Source: Deltaproteobacteria bacterium
GTDB taxonomy: Bacteria > Desulfobacterota > Desulfomonilia > UBA1062
NCBI GenBank assembly: GCA_018434685.1
Contig: JAHDOV010000018.1
Coordinates: 1 to 38,634, forward strand
Direction of reading: 5' to 3'
Length of the DNA: 38,634 nt
The notes under the pieces are model-generated. The model saw only the letters and a list, made by a program, of their open reading frames with translations, was not told where the DNA came from and made no database searches. The position numbers and the translations under genes were made by a program. Of this stretch, positions 1 through 8,328 are shown one piece after another; position 1 is the stretch's first letter, and every line of letters starts with the position of its first letter.

Positions 1-72
1 AAAGAACTGAAAAACCATTGCAATAAGGGTGTCTCCGATGAGGAATGCCTGCATGGAATACTGCACGAATGA
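1..72 (+). CDS. C-terminal fragment of an upstream protein (partial)
   Basis: Frame 1 is open from the window edge to a TGA at 70-72, giving about 23 residues that end in LHGILHE. The tail has two cysteines about nine residues apart (HC...EEC), loosely recalling the metal-binding C-terminal loop of MerR-family regulators. That resemblance is weak and is not an assignment. A GC hairpin follows directly, as expected at a gene end. An open frame this short could also occur by chance. Confidence 0.3.
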   Translation, partial: KELKNHCNKGVSDEECLHGILHE

Positions 73-75
73 GCC

Positions 76-100
76 GGGGCTGCTGCCCCCTTCTTTCCTC
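76..100 (+). terminator. Possible intrinsic terminator after the partial gene
   Basis: GGGGC (76-80) and GCCCC (85-89) form a short GC stem with a TGCT loop, followed by a pyrimidine-rich tail (CTTCTTTCCTC). It starts four bases after the stop at 72. The stem is only 5 bp and the T-run is interrupted. Confidence 0.35.
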
Positions 101-161
101 ATGTCTCTCTCGGGGTAAGCCGATCTCCTTAATGTTTCGATAGGTTTTGAACAATGATTAT

Positions 162-188
162 CAAGATATGGTTTTTAAGCGCCGATAT
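162..188 (+). promoter_or_regulatory. Sigma-28-like promoter candidate for the chemoreceptor gene
   Basis: CAAGATAT (162-169), an 11-base spacer and GCCGATAT (181-188) resemble the FliA consensus TAAAGTTT-N11-GCCGATAA. The -10 half matches 7 of 8 positions and the -35 half about 4 of 8. Chemoreceptor genes are often under the flagellar sigma factor, so the location fits. The leader to the start codon would be long, roughly 180 bases. Confidence 0.3.
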
Positions 189-378
189 GCAAGGAGTAAG
201 AAGGCGTATTCCCCCAGGGAGATTGCCCTTTAGCAGAAAAATGTCTGTCGTGAGATCAGACGGCCCACAGGCATCCGAGAAACGAAGGCAAGACTTGCTG
301 CTGAATGAACATTTCCGGACCTTTTTTTGTTAAACCAAGCCCGCTGTATACGTTCAATTTGTTGGGAGGCATGTGGCT

Positions 379-2061
379 ATGAAGAATGTTTTTAAAAAGT
401 TGAAGCTCAGCACAAAACTGGTGATGCTCATCGTAACTGCCATTGTCCTGGTTCTGGTCGTGGTTACCTCGGTATGTCTCGTAAACATGAACAAGGAATT
501 GAAACGAATCGCCATTGCCGATCAGGAGACCCGGATCCGGGTTTTCTGGGATCTGCTTCGACAGAAGGGCAGCGAATTCAAGATAGTCGATAATGTCCTG
601 ATGGTTGACGATTACGTTGTGAATGGCAATTTTGAGCTCCCGGACAAACTCAAAGAACTGTGCGATGGTACGGCCACGATATTTATGTTGGACGAAAGGG
701 TTTCAACCAATGTCATGCAAACGGATGGAACCCGGGCAGTGGGTACAAGGTTGCAGGGCGAGGCCTACAATGTGGTTTTTACCGGGATGCGCTCCTATCG
801 TGGCGAAGCAACGATCCTGGGGGAAAAGTATCTCACCGCGTATGATCCCATACGCAACAGTCAGGGAAAGATCATCGGTGTGCTCTACACAGGTATAAAA
901 AGGAGTGAATTTTTCGGATCGTTCGACAGACTGAAGATGTATATCATGCTCATTTCCCTGGGGAGTGCCCTGATGATCGGTCTGCTGGCGATTGTTATCC
1001 TTCGGAATATGATATCGAAACGGCTTGCGAGATTGATCAGTGTGATTGATGAGGGTGAGAACGATCTCACGATGAGGCTCGAGGTGACGACCAGTGACGA
1101 GATTTCCGCAATGGCACAATGGTTCAACAGGTTCAATGAAAAACTTGATAAGATCATCAGTTCAATACGAGTAACAACGGGTATCGTCACCAATGCAACG
1201 CACGAAGTCGCTGCAGGTTCGCAGGGGCTGTCGATGGCGACCCAGGAACAGGCAGCTGCCATCGAGGAGGTTGCCTCCACTATCGAGGAGATGACAGCCT
1301 CGATAAAGACCAATGCATCGAATGCAGAGGAGGGGAGGGCGAAGACCGCATCCATGGTGCACGTGGCCGGCTCCAGTGAGGCGGCCTCCCAGGAGCTCCT
1401 GAAGGCCATGGGTGAGATATCCGATGCCTCCAGGAAGGTCGGTGATATCATCGTCACGGTCAACGAGGTTGCCTTCCAGACGAATCTCCTTGCCTTGAAC
1501 GCGGCAGTTGAGGCTGCACGGGCCGGTGAACACGGGAAGGGGTTTGCCATTGTTGCCGAAGAGGTCCGGTCGTTAGCGCAGCGCTCGGCACAGGCTGCCA
1601 ACGAGATAAAGAATTTGATCGGGGATACCATTAACAAGGTGAATGCCGGCGATGAAATCGTGAAGAGATCGGTTGAGTCGCTCAAAGAGATCATATCCCA
1701 TATCAATGAGGTCTCCCAGACAATGGATGAGATCGCTGCGTCCTCGTCGGAACAGGCCGTCGGTATCGATGAGGTCAACAGGGCTATTACCCAGATTGAA
1801 AACACAACCCAGCAGAATGCCGCGACAGTGGAGCAGCTTGCAAATACTGCGGAAAGTCTCAGCATGGAGGCAAGTGATCTTGCCGAGAGCGTAAAACGGT
1901 TTGTCGTGTCAGAGTCGGCCGACAACAACTCGATGCGCAAGGCTGACCTGAAGATTCGACAGGCACATCCCCCGGTGACGGGGCCTCGTGCAATGAAACC
2001 CTGGAATGAGCCGTCGTCCACAAGGGGAAACGGGGTGTGTGACGGGTTCGAGGAATTCTGA
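379..2061 (+). CDS. Methyl-accepting chemotaxis protein with periplasmic Cache-type sensor
   Basis: This is a transmembrane chemoreceptor that senses a ligand outside the membrane and controls CheA through CheW. The first membrane segment is at about residues 14-36. A single-Cache-like periplasmic domain follows (about 40-185, with the typical [20 protein letters not shown] stretch), then a second membrane helix (about 188-210), a HAMP region and a long MCP signalling coiled coil. The hairpin tip is recognisable around residues 370-395 ([20 protein letters not shown]). The C-terminus ends in a flexible tail and GFEEF, resembling the aromatic-x-x-Phe CheR/CheB tethering pentapeptide. GTG at 373 is in frame, but ATG at 379 is better spaced from the GGGAGG at 364-369. 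No chemotaxis genes adjoin it, so its partners are elsewhere. Its ligand is unknown. Confidence 0.95.
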   Translation: MKNVFKKLKLSTKLVMLIVTAIVLVLVVVTSVCLVNMNKELKRIAIADQETRIRVFWDLLRQKGSEFKIVDNVLMVDDYVVNGNFELPDKLKELCDGTATIFMLDERVSTNVMQTDGTRAVGTRLQGEAYNVVFTGMRSYRGEATILGEKYLTAYDPIRNSQGKIIGVLYTGIKRSEFFGSFDRLKMYIMLISLGSALMIGLLAIVILRNMISKRLARLISVIDEGENDLTMRLEVTTSDEISAMAQWFNRFNEKLDKIISSIRVTTGIVTNATHEVAAGSQGLSMATQEQAAAIEEVASTIEEMTASIKTNASNAEEGRAKTASMVHVAGSSEAASQELLKAMGEISDASRKVGDIIVTVNEVAFQTNLLALNAAVEAARAGEHGKGFAIVAEEVRSLAQRSAQAANEIKNLIGDTINKVNAGDEIVKRSVESLKEIISHINEVSQTMDEIAASSSEQAVGIDEVNRAITQIENTTQQNAATVEQLANTAESLSMEASDLAESVKRFVVSESADNNSMRKADLKIRQAHPPVTGPRAMKPWNEPSSTRGNGVCDGFEEF

Positions 2062-2222
2062 CCCGGGGAAGGGAATATCTTCACCGGGTCCGGGTATACA
2101 GGATCGCATGGAAATCTGCCATTGACTGGGGCTCTGCTGCGCTTATGCCAGGTGTTTGCCTCTGCGATCTCTCTGGAACCGGCATGGGCCGATGAATCCG
2201 GTAAGGGCTCGTGATGTGCGGC

Positions 2223-2261
2223 TGCGACTGCCCGTTACTGTCTCATGCACGGGCAATCGCA
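2223..2261. other. Intergenic hairpin between convergent genes
   Basis: TGCGA-c-TGCCCGT (2223-2235) pairs with ACGGGCA-a-TCGCA (2249-2261), a 12-bp stem with one mismatch and a 13-base loop. It lies between the ends of the chemoreceptor gene and the convergent Rho-N-like gene, so it may end transcription or protect 3' ends in either direction. Neither side has a T-run, so it is not a standard intrinsic terminator. Confidence 0.45.
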
Positions 2262-2285
2262 CCAGATACGTAAGCACAGGCATCC

Positions 2286-2651
2286 TCAGGCGATATTGCG
2301 GGTCTGCTTCTTCAATCTGCTGATGCGGCGCCTCAGTGCCTTGGCCATTTTCTTGTCGAGTGCCTCCTGCCCGGCCTTCTTCTCCTGACGGAGCGCCTTG
2401 AGCTTTTCCTTGATCTCGGCCTTGGTGAGGGCGATCTTCACGGCGACCTTTTTCTTCTTTCTGGCCGGTTCCTCATCGACAATTCCCCTGGCCTGTTTGA
2501 TAAATGCGATGAGCTCGTCCTTTTTCATATCGCTCACCGCGATCTGTGTGTGGTCATGGGGGATCTCGAGCGCTGCCTCTTTGAGTTCCTTCACGGTCAT
2601 TTTTCCCAGGGGTTTTTCTTCTTTCTGCTTCTTCTTGGTCTCTTCGGTCAT
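2286..2651 (-). CDS. Lysine-rich protein with Rho N-terminal-like domain
   Basis: This 121-residue basic protein begins MTEETKKKQKEEK. It carries a segment (about residues 16-60; KMTVKELKEAALEIP ... MKKDELIAFIKQARG) that resembles the small helical Rho_N/SAP-like fold at the N-terminus of transcription terminator Rho. The remainder is highly charged and probably helical, ending in an RRRISRLKKQ tail. The basic composition suggests nucleic-acid binding, which is inference. A longer in-frame start exists at 2750, but ATG at 2651 has a strong GGAGG nine bases upstream and better matches the domain start. It is not full Rho: there is no RNA-binding OB fold or ATPase. Its role is unknown. Confidence 0.75.
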   Translation of the reverse strand: MTEETKKKQKEEKPLGKMTVKELKEAALEIPHDHTQIAVSDMKKDELIAFIKQARGIVDEEPARKKKKVAVKIALTKAEIKEKLKALRQEKKAGQEALDKKMAKALRRRISRLKKQTRNIA

Positions 2652-2920
2652 GGATTCGTTTTCCTCCTTCCCTTTATAATCAGGTTCTCTCATAAGGATC
2701 GTATCCCTGGCGGCGAGGGGTTTCGCCTGCGGCACGATGCCATATTTCATAATATCTATTCATTCTATACAAATACGTGAGTTTGAACAACCCAAAACTG
2801 GAATGCACCCCAAGAGTTGATTCTTTGGAGAACCGCAGGAGTCCCGAGCCGGTGAGTGTCCTGAAGGCAAGAGAACCTGGCGGACATGAAGATCGTCTCC
2901 CACGGCACCCCGGTGAAGCA

Positions 2921-4264
2921 TCAGACGATCATGAGCAGCTGGACATCGCACACGTTCGTATTCGTGGGGCCGGTCATGAGAAGGCCGCCGGTCTTTTCAA
3001 AGAAGTGGTACGAGTCGTTGCTCTCGAGGAAGACAGACGGATTGAGCCCGAGCTGCGCGATCTTGTCTTTCATGTCGTAAGAGACAAACGCGCCTGCTGC
3101 GTCAGTGGGACCGTCATTCCCGTCCGTACCGCCGGAGAGGAACCAGATATTGGCGAAGTCGTCGTAGCTGTCCAGCAGGTCGATGAGGAACGCGAGCACC
3201 ATCTCCTGGTTTCGCCCGCCTTTGCCGCTGCCCCTGATGGTTACCGTGGTCTCTCCGCCGGCAACGATGAGCGCGGGTCTGGCAAGGTCCGAGGTGTTCC
3301 GGTCCACATCCTTTGCGATCGCGGCGAAGAACCGGGCGATATCCTTTGCCTCTCCCGAGAGAGAGGAGGTGAGGAAAAAGGCATTGTAGCCGAGCGCTGC
3401 CCCATAATCCCGGGCTGCCCTGCAGGCTGCCAGGTTGTTGCCGAGCAGGATATTCTCCACATTGGCAAACACCGGGTCTCCGTGCTTGGGTGTGTCGGGA
3501 ATCGCACCGTTGAGCCCTGCCTGTATGAGCGAGGTGATGGAAGCGGGCAGAGAGCTCTGAATACGGTACTTGTCGATGATGGCCTGTGCCTGTCCGAACG
3601 TGGTGTCATCCGCCACGGTGATACCGGAGGCAATGGTGTCGAGCCGGTCCCCGATCACATCGGAGAGGATGATGTTGATCATCCTGGCAGGATACGAGAC
3701 GCGGGCAAAATGACCTCCCTTGACGCGCGAGATGTGCTTGCGGATGCAGTTGATCTCCTTGATATCCGCCCCGCAGTCCAGGAGCACCCTGGTCATATCC
3801 TGGATGTCTTTCAGCGTGATGCCCTCGGCAGGGAGGCTGAACAGGGCTGAGCCTCCCCCTGAGACGAGATTGATGATGAGGGTTTTCTCATCGGCCTCCC
3901 GGGCGAGCCGGTAGAGTTCCCCCGCACCTTTGAGGCTGTTCTCGTCGGGGATGGGATGGGCTGCCTCCATCACCTGGATGATGCCGAGTTTCTCGCCATG
4001 ACCGTATTTTGTGATAACCGATCCTGCCGTTATTCTCCTGCCGAGGATATCTTCAATGGCCCTGCCCATCTTGGACGATGCCTTGCCGATCCCGAGGACC
4101 ACGATCCTGTCGTAGCGGTTCAGGTCTTCCCTGAGGTCCGTTCCGTTGTAGTGAATGACGAGGGTATCCCCTTCGATTGTCATGTTCCGGGTGATCATGA
4201 TGTAGGGATCCACCCGTTCAACCGCCCTGGAAAAGATCGCCTTGATATCGTCCCTGGGATTCAT
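2921..4264 (-). CDS. gckA: Glycerate 2-kinase (GckA/MOFRL family)
   Basis: This enzyme phosphorylates D-glycerate with ATP to 2-phosphoglycerate, feeding it into lower glycolysis. The 447-residue length is typical. The N-terminal DUF4147 domain shows the VLGIGKASSKMGRAI stretch near residues 56-70 and the NLVSGGGSALFSLP nucleotide/substrate loop near 147-160. The C-terminal MOFRL domain includes GGETTVTIRGSGKGGRNQEM and LSGGTDGNDGPTDAAGAF. Some databases label this family hydroxypyruvate reductase (TtuD), but the motifs match class II glycerate kinases. The start has GGAG five bases upstream. It lies 23 bases after the TPR gene and downstream of a GntP-type permease, so import and phosphorylation of glycerate by one locus is the likely reading. 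Confidence 0.93.
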   Translation of the reverse strand: MNPRDDIKAIFSRAVERVDPYIMITRNMTIEGDTLVIHYNGTDLREDLNRYDRIVVLGIGKASSKMGRAIEDILGRRITAGSVITKYGHGEKLGIIQVMEAAHPIPDENSLKGAGELYRLAREADEKTLIINLVSGGGSALFSLPAEGITLKDIQDMTRVLLDCGADIKEINCIRKHISRVKGGHFARVSYPARMINIILSDVIGDRLDTIASGITVADDTTFGQAQAIIDKYRIQSSLPASITSLIQAGLNGAIPDTPKHGDPVFANVENILLGNNLAACRAARDYGAALGYNAFFLTSSLSGEAKDIARFFAAIAKDVDRNTSDLARPALIVAGGETTVTIRGSGKGGRNQEMVLAFLIDLLDSYDDFANIWFLSGGTDGNDGPTDAAGAFVSYDMKDKIAQLGLNPSVFLESNDSYHFFEKTGGLLMTGPTNTNVCDVQLLMIV

Positions 4265-4287
4265 GTCCGCTCCTTTATTACTGTATC

Positions 4288-4959
4288 TTATGTCTTGTGC
4301 GTGTTTCCGGCCTCTTTGTCGATATGGAATTTTGCCTTTGCCAGGTTTCTCCTTATGATGGGCAGGTCAGAGTGTACGAGTGCCTTTTCAAAATAGATCT
4401 TCGCCTTCGCGTATGCCTTTTCGTGATTCAGTGAGATGACCCCCAGGTTGTTGTAGATGAGTGGATTGTCCTTGTCATAGCCGAGGGCCTGTTTGAAGAG
4501 CATCTGGGCCTTCAGCCACTGGTTGTTGTCGAGATGGGCAGAGGCCTGCTCGAAGATCTCGTGGGCCTTGAGCATGTTTGAATAGCGCGATGAATTGTTC
4601 GAAACGGCAATCCTGTCCCTGATCAATGCCTCCTCTTTCTCATCGGCGCAGTGCTCGAGGGCCTTTGTCAGGTACGATGCGGCAGAAGAGGGGTTGTTGC
4701 TCGTATAGTAGAGCTCCCCCAGGGCCTTGAGGATCTCGTAGCGTTCACCCGACAGGCCCAGTTCTTCGAGGAGATGTTTCTCTGCCAGGTCATACTGCCG
4801 TGCCCCGATCAGGCTCACGGCGTAATTGTAGTGAACCCCCCTGTCTCGAGGCCGCGCATCGACGACCTTCTTGAAATATTGGGATGCCTTTAAGTAGTTC
4901 TGCATGCCCAGCGCATTGAATGCAAAGCGTTCGTAGATCTTCTTCAGGATTCTTTTCAT
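4288..4959 (-). CDS. TPR-repeat protein
   Basis: A 223-residue soluble protein built from tetratricopeptide-like helix pairs: ASQYFKKVVDARP, YAVSLIGARQYDLAEKHLLEE, LGELYYTSNNPSSAASYLTKALEH and AQMLFKQALGYDKDNPLIYNNLGVISLNHEKAYAKAKIYFEKAL are visible in order. TPRs usually mediate protein-protein contacts, and no catalytic domain is present. An in-frame ATG at 5022 would add 21 unlikely residues (MPQEWCTGRHDPF...). ATG at 4959 starts a more natural MKRILKKIYERF and lies clear of the hairpin at 5027-5057, but its Shine-Dalgarno is weak. It sits between a GntP permease and glycerate kinase, yet the sequence does not show how it would serve them. Confidence 0.85.
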   Translation of the reverse strand: MKRILKKIYERFAFNALGMQNYLKASQYFKKVVDARPRDRGVHYNYAVSLIGARQYDLAEKHLLEELGLSGERYEILKALGELYYTSNNPSSAASYLTKALEHCADEKEEALIRDRIAVSNNSSRYSNMLKAHEIFEQASAHLDNNQWLKAQMLFKQALGYDKDNPLIYNNLGVISLNHEKAYAKAKIYFEKALVHSDLPIIRRNLAKAKFHIDKEAGNTHKT

Positions 4960-5026
4960 GCCCGTTTCGCTGTCCTTGTTGTGGAATGGGTCATGCCTGC
5001 CCGTGCACCACTCCTGGGGCATATGG

Positions 5027-5057
5027 ATGAGAAGGCAGGATAAACCTGCCTTCTCAT
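5027..5057. other. Perfect 13-bp hairpin between permease and TPR genes
   Basis: ATGAGAAGGCAGG (5027-5039) and its exact reverse complement (5045-5057) flank the loop ATAAA. On the minus strand it lies 24 bases after the permease stop and before the TPR start. It could lower read-through or protect the permease mRNA 3' end, so the downstream genes would be expressed differently. No T-run follows on either strand. Confidence 0.6.
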
Positions 5058-5081
5058 GCCCGGTCCGGTTCTCCGAGGCAA

Positions 5082-6413
5082 TCAGAAGAACAGAGACAGG
5101 ATTGCCACGGTGATGATTGCTACGATCCCCTCAACCAGCGTTGCAGAGGTATATGCCCGGTAGGCAACAGGGACCTCCATGTCCGAAAACTGTGAAACCA
5201 CCCAGAAGTACGAGTCGTTGGCGTGGGAAACGGTCATCGATCCCGCGCCGATAGCCAGCACGGTCAGGGCGGGAACCAGCCCCAGCGATTCCATGAGCGG
5301 AGCCATGATGGATGCCGTGGTGATGATGGCAACAGTGGATGATCCCTGGGCAGTCTTGAGTGCAGCGGCAATAACGAACGGGAGGAATATCCCCAGGTGG
5401 TACTGGGACAGGGTCGTTCCCAGGAATTCTCCCATGGGGGATGCCTTGAGTATCGCGCCAAAGGCCCCGCCTGCGCCGGTAATGGCAAGGATGAGCGCGG
5501 CATTTTTAACGCCCAGATCCATCCACGAACTGACAGCATCACGTTTCGATTCCTTCTTGACCAGCAACAGGGCAAACAGGACACCGATCAGCAGGGCGGT
5601 AACCGGGTCGCCGATAAAGCTCAGGAGTCTTGCAAGCCCTCCTTCGCCAAAGGGTTTCGTCGGGAAGTCCGCTATGGACTTGAAGAGGATCAGGACGATC
5701 GGTATGACAATCGGTGCAAATGACAGGGTCGTCGAGGGAAGTTTGCCGTATTTCTGCATGAGGGAGTCATAGGATTCTGCCAGCACGGCCTTTATCTCGT
5801 AGCGTTTGGCAAAACCAACGGCCCAGAGGTATCCTGCAAGCATTGCCGGGATCGATGCCACAAGGCCCAGCCCGATCACGAGACCGAGGTCGGCATTGAG
5901 GATACCGGCAGCGGCAATTGGGCCGGGTGTCGGCGGGACAAGACAGTGGGTCGAGTACAGGCCTGTTGCCAGGGCAACCGCCATGATGGCCATGGATTTG
6001 CCGGTTTCTTCAGACAGTGCCTTGTTCAGAGGGGTAAGAATAACATAGCCGGAGTCACAGAATACCGGGATCGAGACGACATATCCTGCAATGCTCATTG
6101 CAAGGGGAGAACGTTCCTTTCCCACGATTTTCAGGATCGCGTTTGTCATGGCAAGCGCAGCACCGGTCTTCTCGAGAATAGTACCGATGATCGTTCCTGC
6201 CACAATGACAATTCCGATGTACCCCAGCGTGCCCCCGAAACCGTTCCTGATCGTCTTGACGATATCAGGCAAAGGCATGCCGGCGAACAGACCATAGAGA
6301 AATGCCACGACAAGCAATACGACGAATGCATTCATGTGGTACTTGGCTGTCAGGTAGATGATGATCGCGATTGCTATGACGAGGTATATTAGGGCAATTC
6401 CTCCTGAAACCAT
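5082..6413 (-). CDS. GntP-family permease, probably for glycerate or a related sugar acid
   Basis: A hydrophobic 443-residue inner-membrane transporter of the gluconate:H+ symporter family. About 12-14 membrane segments alternate with family-typical motifs: FAGMPLPDIVKTIRNGFGG (about 45-65), IPVFCDSGYVILTPLNKALS (about 115-135), STHCLVPPTPGPIAAAGIL (about 155-175) and, near the C-terminus, LKTAQGSSTVAIITTASIM followed by SHANDSYFWVVSQFSDM. ATG at 6413 is chosen because GGAGG lies six bases upstream and the protein then starts at VSGGIALIYL. A start at 6455 would add 14 residues with no ribosome site. Gluconate is the classical substrate, but the downstream glycerate kinase makes D-glycerate more likely here. 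Confidence 0.92.
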   Translation of the reverse strand: MVSGGIALIYLVIAIAIIIYLTAKYHMNAFVVLLVVAFLYGLFAGMPLPDIVKTIRNGFGGTLGYIGIVIVAGTIIGTILEKTGAALAMTNAILKIVGKERSPLAMSIAGYVVSIPVFCDSGYVILTPLNKALSEETGKSMAIMAVALATGLYSTHCLVPPTPGPIAAAGILNADLGLVIGLGLVASIPAMLAGYLWAVGFAKRYEIKAVLAESYDSLMQKYGKLPSTTLSFAPIVIPIVLILFKSIADFPTKPFGEGGLARLLSFIGDPVTALLIGVLFALLLVKKESKRDAVSSWMDLGVKNAALILAITGAGGAFGAILKASPMGEFLGTTLSQYHLGIFLPFVIAAALKTAQGSSTVAIITTASIMAPLMESLGLVPALTVLAIGAGSMTVSHANDSYFWVVSQFSDMEVPVAYRAYTSATLVEGIVAIITVAILSLFF

Positions 6414-6769
6414 ACGACACCTCCTTTCTTGAAAACCCAAAAGACGTTCTCGCAATGCACTTTCAAAGCAATCAGTACATGATAGAGGATAGATACATGT
6501 TAACTAGTCTAATAAGCTGTATTTTGAGTAAGTCAAGTAGCTGTAATCCATTATGAAATTTTTTAATGATGACGGCTCTGCGCCGGAGCGGCGAAGAGCC
6601 GTGGACCCGAGAGCTTCATGGCGCAATCCCGGTGATTTCGTGTTCCGCAAGTATTCTCGAGGGTAGAACTGCTTGACATACAGGAAGATACGGGTGTTCA
6701 TTCACCTGATGAGGTGACGGATTCCCGTTAGCATGTATCGAAGGTGATTGAGGCAGCAGGAGGGCATGA
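6414..6769. other. Divergent intergenic region
   Basis: About 356 bases separate the minus-strand permease from the plus-strand hydrolase, so both promoters should lie here. The permease-proximal part (about 6470-6570) is AT-rich and suited to minus-strand promoters, but I could not fix a confident -35/-10 pair. The centre holds a strong hairpin described separately. I see no convincing ORF or RNA gene. Confidence 0.5.
6572..6602. other. Strong intergenic hairpin in divergent region
   Basis: ACGGCTCT (6572-6579) pairs with AGAGCCGT (6595-6602). An inner CGCCG/CGGCG stem (6581-6585/6589-6593) is closed by a GAG triloop, with one G-A mismatch between the two stems. Neither strand carries a following T-run, and it lies between divergent genes, so a terminator is unlikely. 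It may act in a 5' leader or as an operator. Confidence 0.55.
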
Positions 6770-7672
6770 ATGGAGAGAGTATTGCCGCAGCGCAAACAGG
6801 GCAGTGCCCGGTGCAATGGGATCGAGCTTGCCTATGAGACGTTCGGGGTGCAGACAGCGCAGCCGGTGCTGCTCATCATGGGGCTCGGGTCACAGATGAT
6901 CCTCTGGGAGGATGAATTCTGCGATCTGCTGGCTGCACGGGGGTTCCTGGTTATCCGTTTCGACAACCGGGATGTGGGTCTGTCCACGAAAACCGATACG
7001 CTCGGTATGCCCGATATCTATGCCCTCCTGGAGGGCAAGACCGTAGCGGTTCCCTATACCCTGCGAGATATGGCAGAGGATACCGTGGGGCTGTTGGATG
7101 CCCTGGATGTCGGTGCTGCCCACGTTGTCGGTGCCTCCATGGGCGGTATGATCGCTCAGGAAATAGCCATCAGCTATCCGCAGCGCCTGCACAGCCTCAC
7201 CTCGATCATGTCCACCACGGGCGATCCCCGGCTCCCCGGACCAAGGCCCGAGGCCCTCAACGTTCTGCTCAGGCCGTACCCCACCGAGAGGGAACGGTTT
7301 GTTCGAAGCTTTGTGGAAACATGGCAGGTTCTCGGCGGGGATCTCCATCCCATGGAGGAGAGCCGGGTCTTCAACCTGGCCGAGCGGTTTTTCGAGCGCG
7401 GGGTGTATCCCCCGGGCAGTGCACGGCAGCTGGCGGCTATCATCGCCTCGGGCAACAGGAGGGAGAGGCTGGCATCGGTGAGAGTCCCCACGCTGGTCAT
7501 CCATGGAAGTGACGATCCCCTCGTGCCTGTCGAGTGCGGGACTGCTACCGCTCAGAGCATACCCGGGGCACACCTGAAAATCATCCGGGGAATGGGGCAT
7601 GCCCTCCCGCCCAGCGTCTGGCCGGAGATCATCGATGCCCTTGCAGGCCATGCAGGCCGGTCAATGCTATGA
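6770..7672 (+). CDS. Alpha/beta hydrolase
   Basis: A 300-residue alpha/beta-hydrolase-fold enzyme, probably a cytoplasmic esterase or related hydrolase. Family landmarks are the oxyanion-loop region (LLIMGLGSQMILWED, about 34-48), the strand-turn FDNRDVGLST, and the nucleophile elbow GASMGGM (Ser about residue 124). The acid is in HGSDDPLVP and the catalytic His in GMGHALP near residue 280. The layout resembles RdmC/TAP-like methyl-esterase relatives, but the substrate cannot be told. AGGAGG at 6758-6763 sits six bases before the ATG. It appears to start a plus-strand unit. The next gene begins about 120 bases downstream and has no obvious functional link. Confidence 0.93.
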   Translation: MERVLPQRKQGSARCNGIELAYETFGVQTAQPVLLIMGLGSQMILWEDEFCDLLAARGFLVIRFDNRDVGLSTKTDTLGMPDIYALLEGKTVAVPYTLRDMAEDTVGLLDALDVGAAHVVGASMGGMIAQEIAISYPQRLHSLTSIMSTTGDPRLPGPRPEALNVLLRPYPTERERFVRSFVETWQVLGGDLHPMEESRVFNLAERFFERGVYPPGSARQLAAIIASGNRRERLASVRVPTLVIHGSDDPLVPVECGTATAQSIPGAHLKIIRGMGHALPPSVWPEIIDALAGHAGRSML

Positions 7673-7794
7673 ACGGTACTGTCCCGGCAGATCTTCCCGG
7701 GCACATTGCCGGAATGGTTTTCCGGGCCTTGATAACAGGACGTTTTTTCACTACTGAATGTGGTGGGAAGTACTATCCATAGAGGTTGATGGAG

Positions 7795-8328
7795 ATGGCA
7801 AAGATAAAGAGTACCCTCGATCTGGTCATGGAAAGGACCAGGAATCTCTCCATGACTCAGGAGGAACGGGAAAGGCTGCGGGCAAAAGAGGAGACCGAAA
7901 AGGTCAGGGCCTGGGTTCAGAAATATCTCCACGGAAGGGTGAATGAAGAGGAGATGAAGAGTGTACTGGATGAACGCAGTGATATCCCCTCTGCCGACCG
8001 TGAGATCCTCAGGAGCGAGCTGATAGACAACATCCGTCCCGATCAGGACAACACCCGGATCCTGCGTGCCCTGGAGCGCATATTCGATATTCCCTCGGAA
8101 TCCGTTGATGCTCTGCTGGGAAACCACCGCACCTATCTCGCCTCGCAGATGCCGTCGTATCTCGAGCAGTGCCGGGCAGACCTGAAGCAGCAGGGTTTCT
8201 CAGGTTCTTCGGTTGTCCCGAATCTGGCGCAAAGCAGAAGGTGGCAGGACTTTGCCCGGGAGGCACAGGAGGACCTGCGGCGACGGATCTCCTCGCTCAG
8301 AGGTAACGGAACCAGTAATCCTCGATGA
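7795..8328 (+). CDS. Hypothetical charged helical protein
   Basis: I do not recognise a named domain. From ATG 7795 the product has 177 residues and begins MAKIKSTLDLVMERTRNLSMTQEERERLRAKEE. It is rich in Glu, Arg and Lys and predicted almost wholly helical, with no signal peptide or membrane segment. Starts at TTG 7786 and ATG 7789 are also in frame. ATG 7795 has AGAGG nine bases upstream and gives the more natural N-terminus. The last 32 bases overlap the end of the convergent MBL-hydrolase gene. The N-terminal pattern recalls uncharacterised proteins of Deltaproteobacteria, but this is from memory only. Confidence 0.75.
   Translation: MAKIKSTLDLVMERTRNLSMTQEERERLRAKEETEKVRAWVQKYLHGRVNEEEMKSVLDERSDIPSADREILRSELIDNIRPDQDNTRILRALERIFDIPSESVDALLGNHRTYLASQMPSYLEQCRADLKQQGFSGSSVVPNLAQSRRWQDFAREAQEDLRRRISSLRGNGTSNPR

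Noticed and set aside
885-2084. Long minus-strand open frame (399 codons) opposite the chemoreceptor gene
   Set aside because: It is antisense to a clear MCP with intact domains; its Ser/Ala/Ile-rich product has no recognisable fold or ribosome site.
2777-3850. Plus-strand open frame of 357 codons opposite glycerate kinase
   Set aside because: A shadow of the real minus-strand gene, which shows complete family motifs.
4956-4994. 12-codon upstream ORF whose stop overlaps the TPR start (ATGA)
   Set aside because: The nearest AGGAG is about 16 bases away, too far for a standard ribosome site; a leader peptide is not supported.
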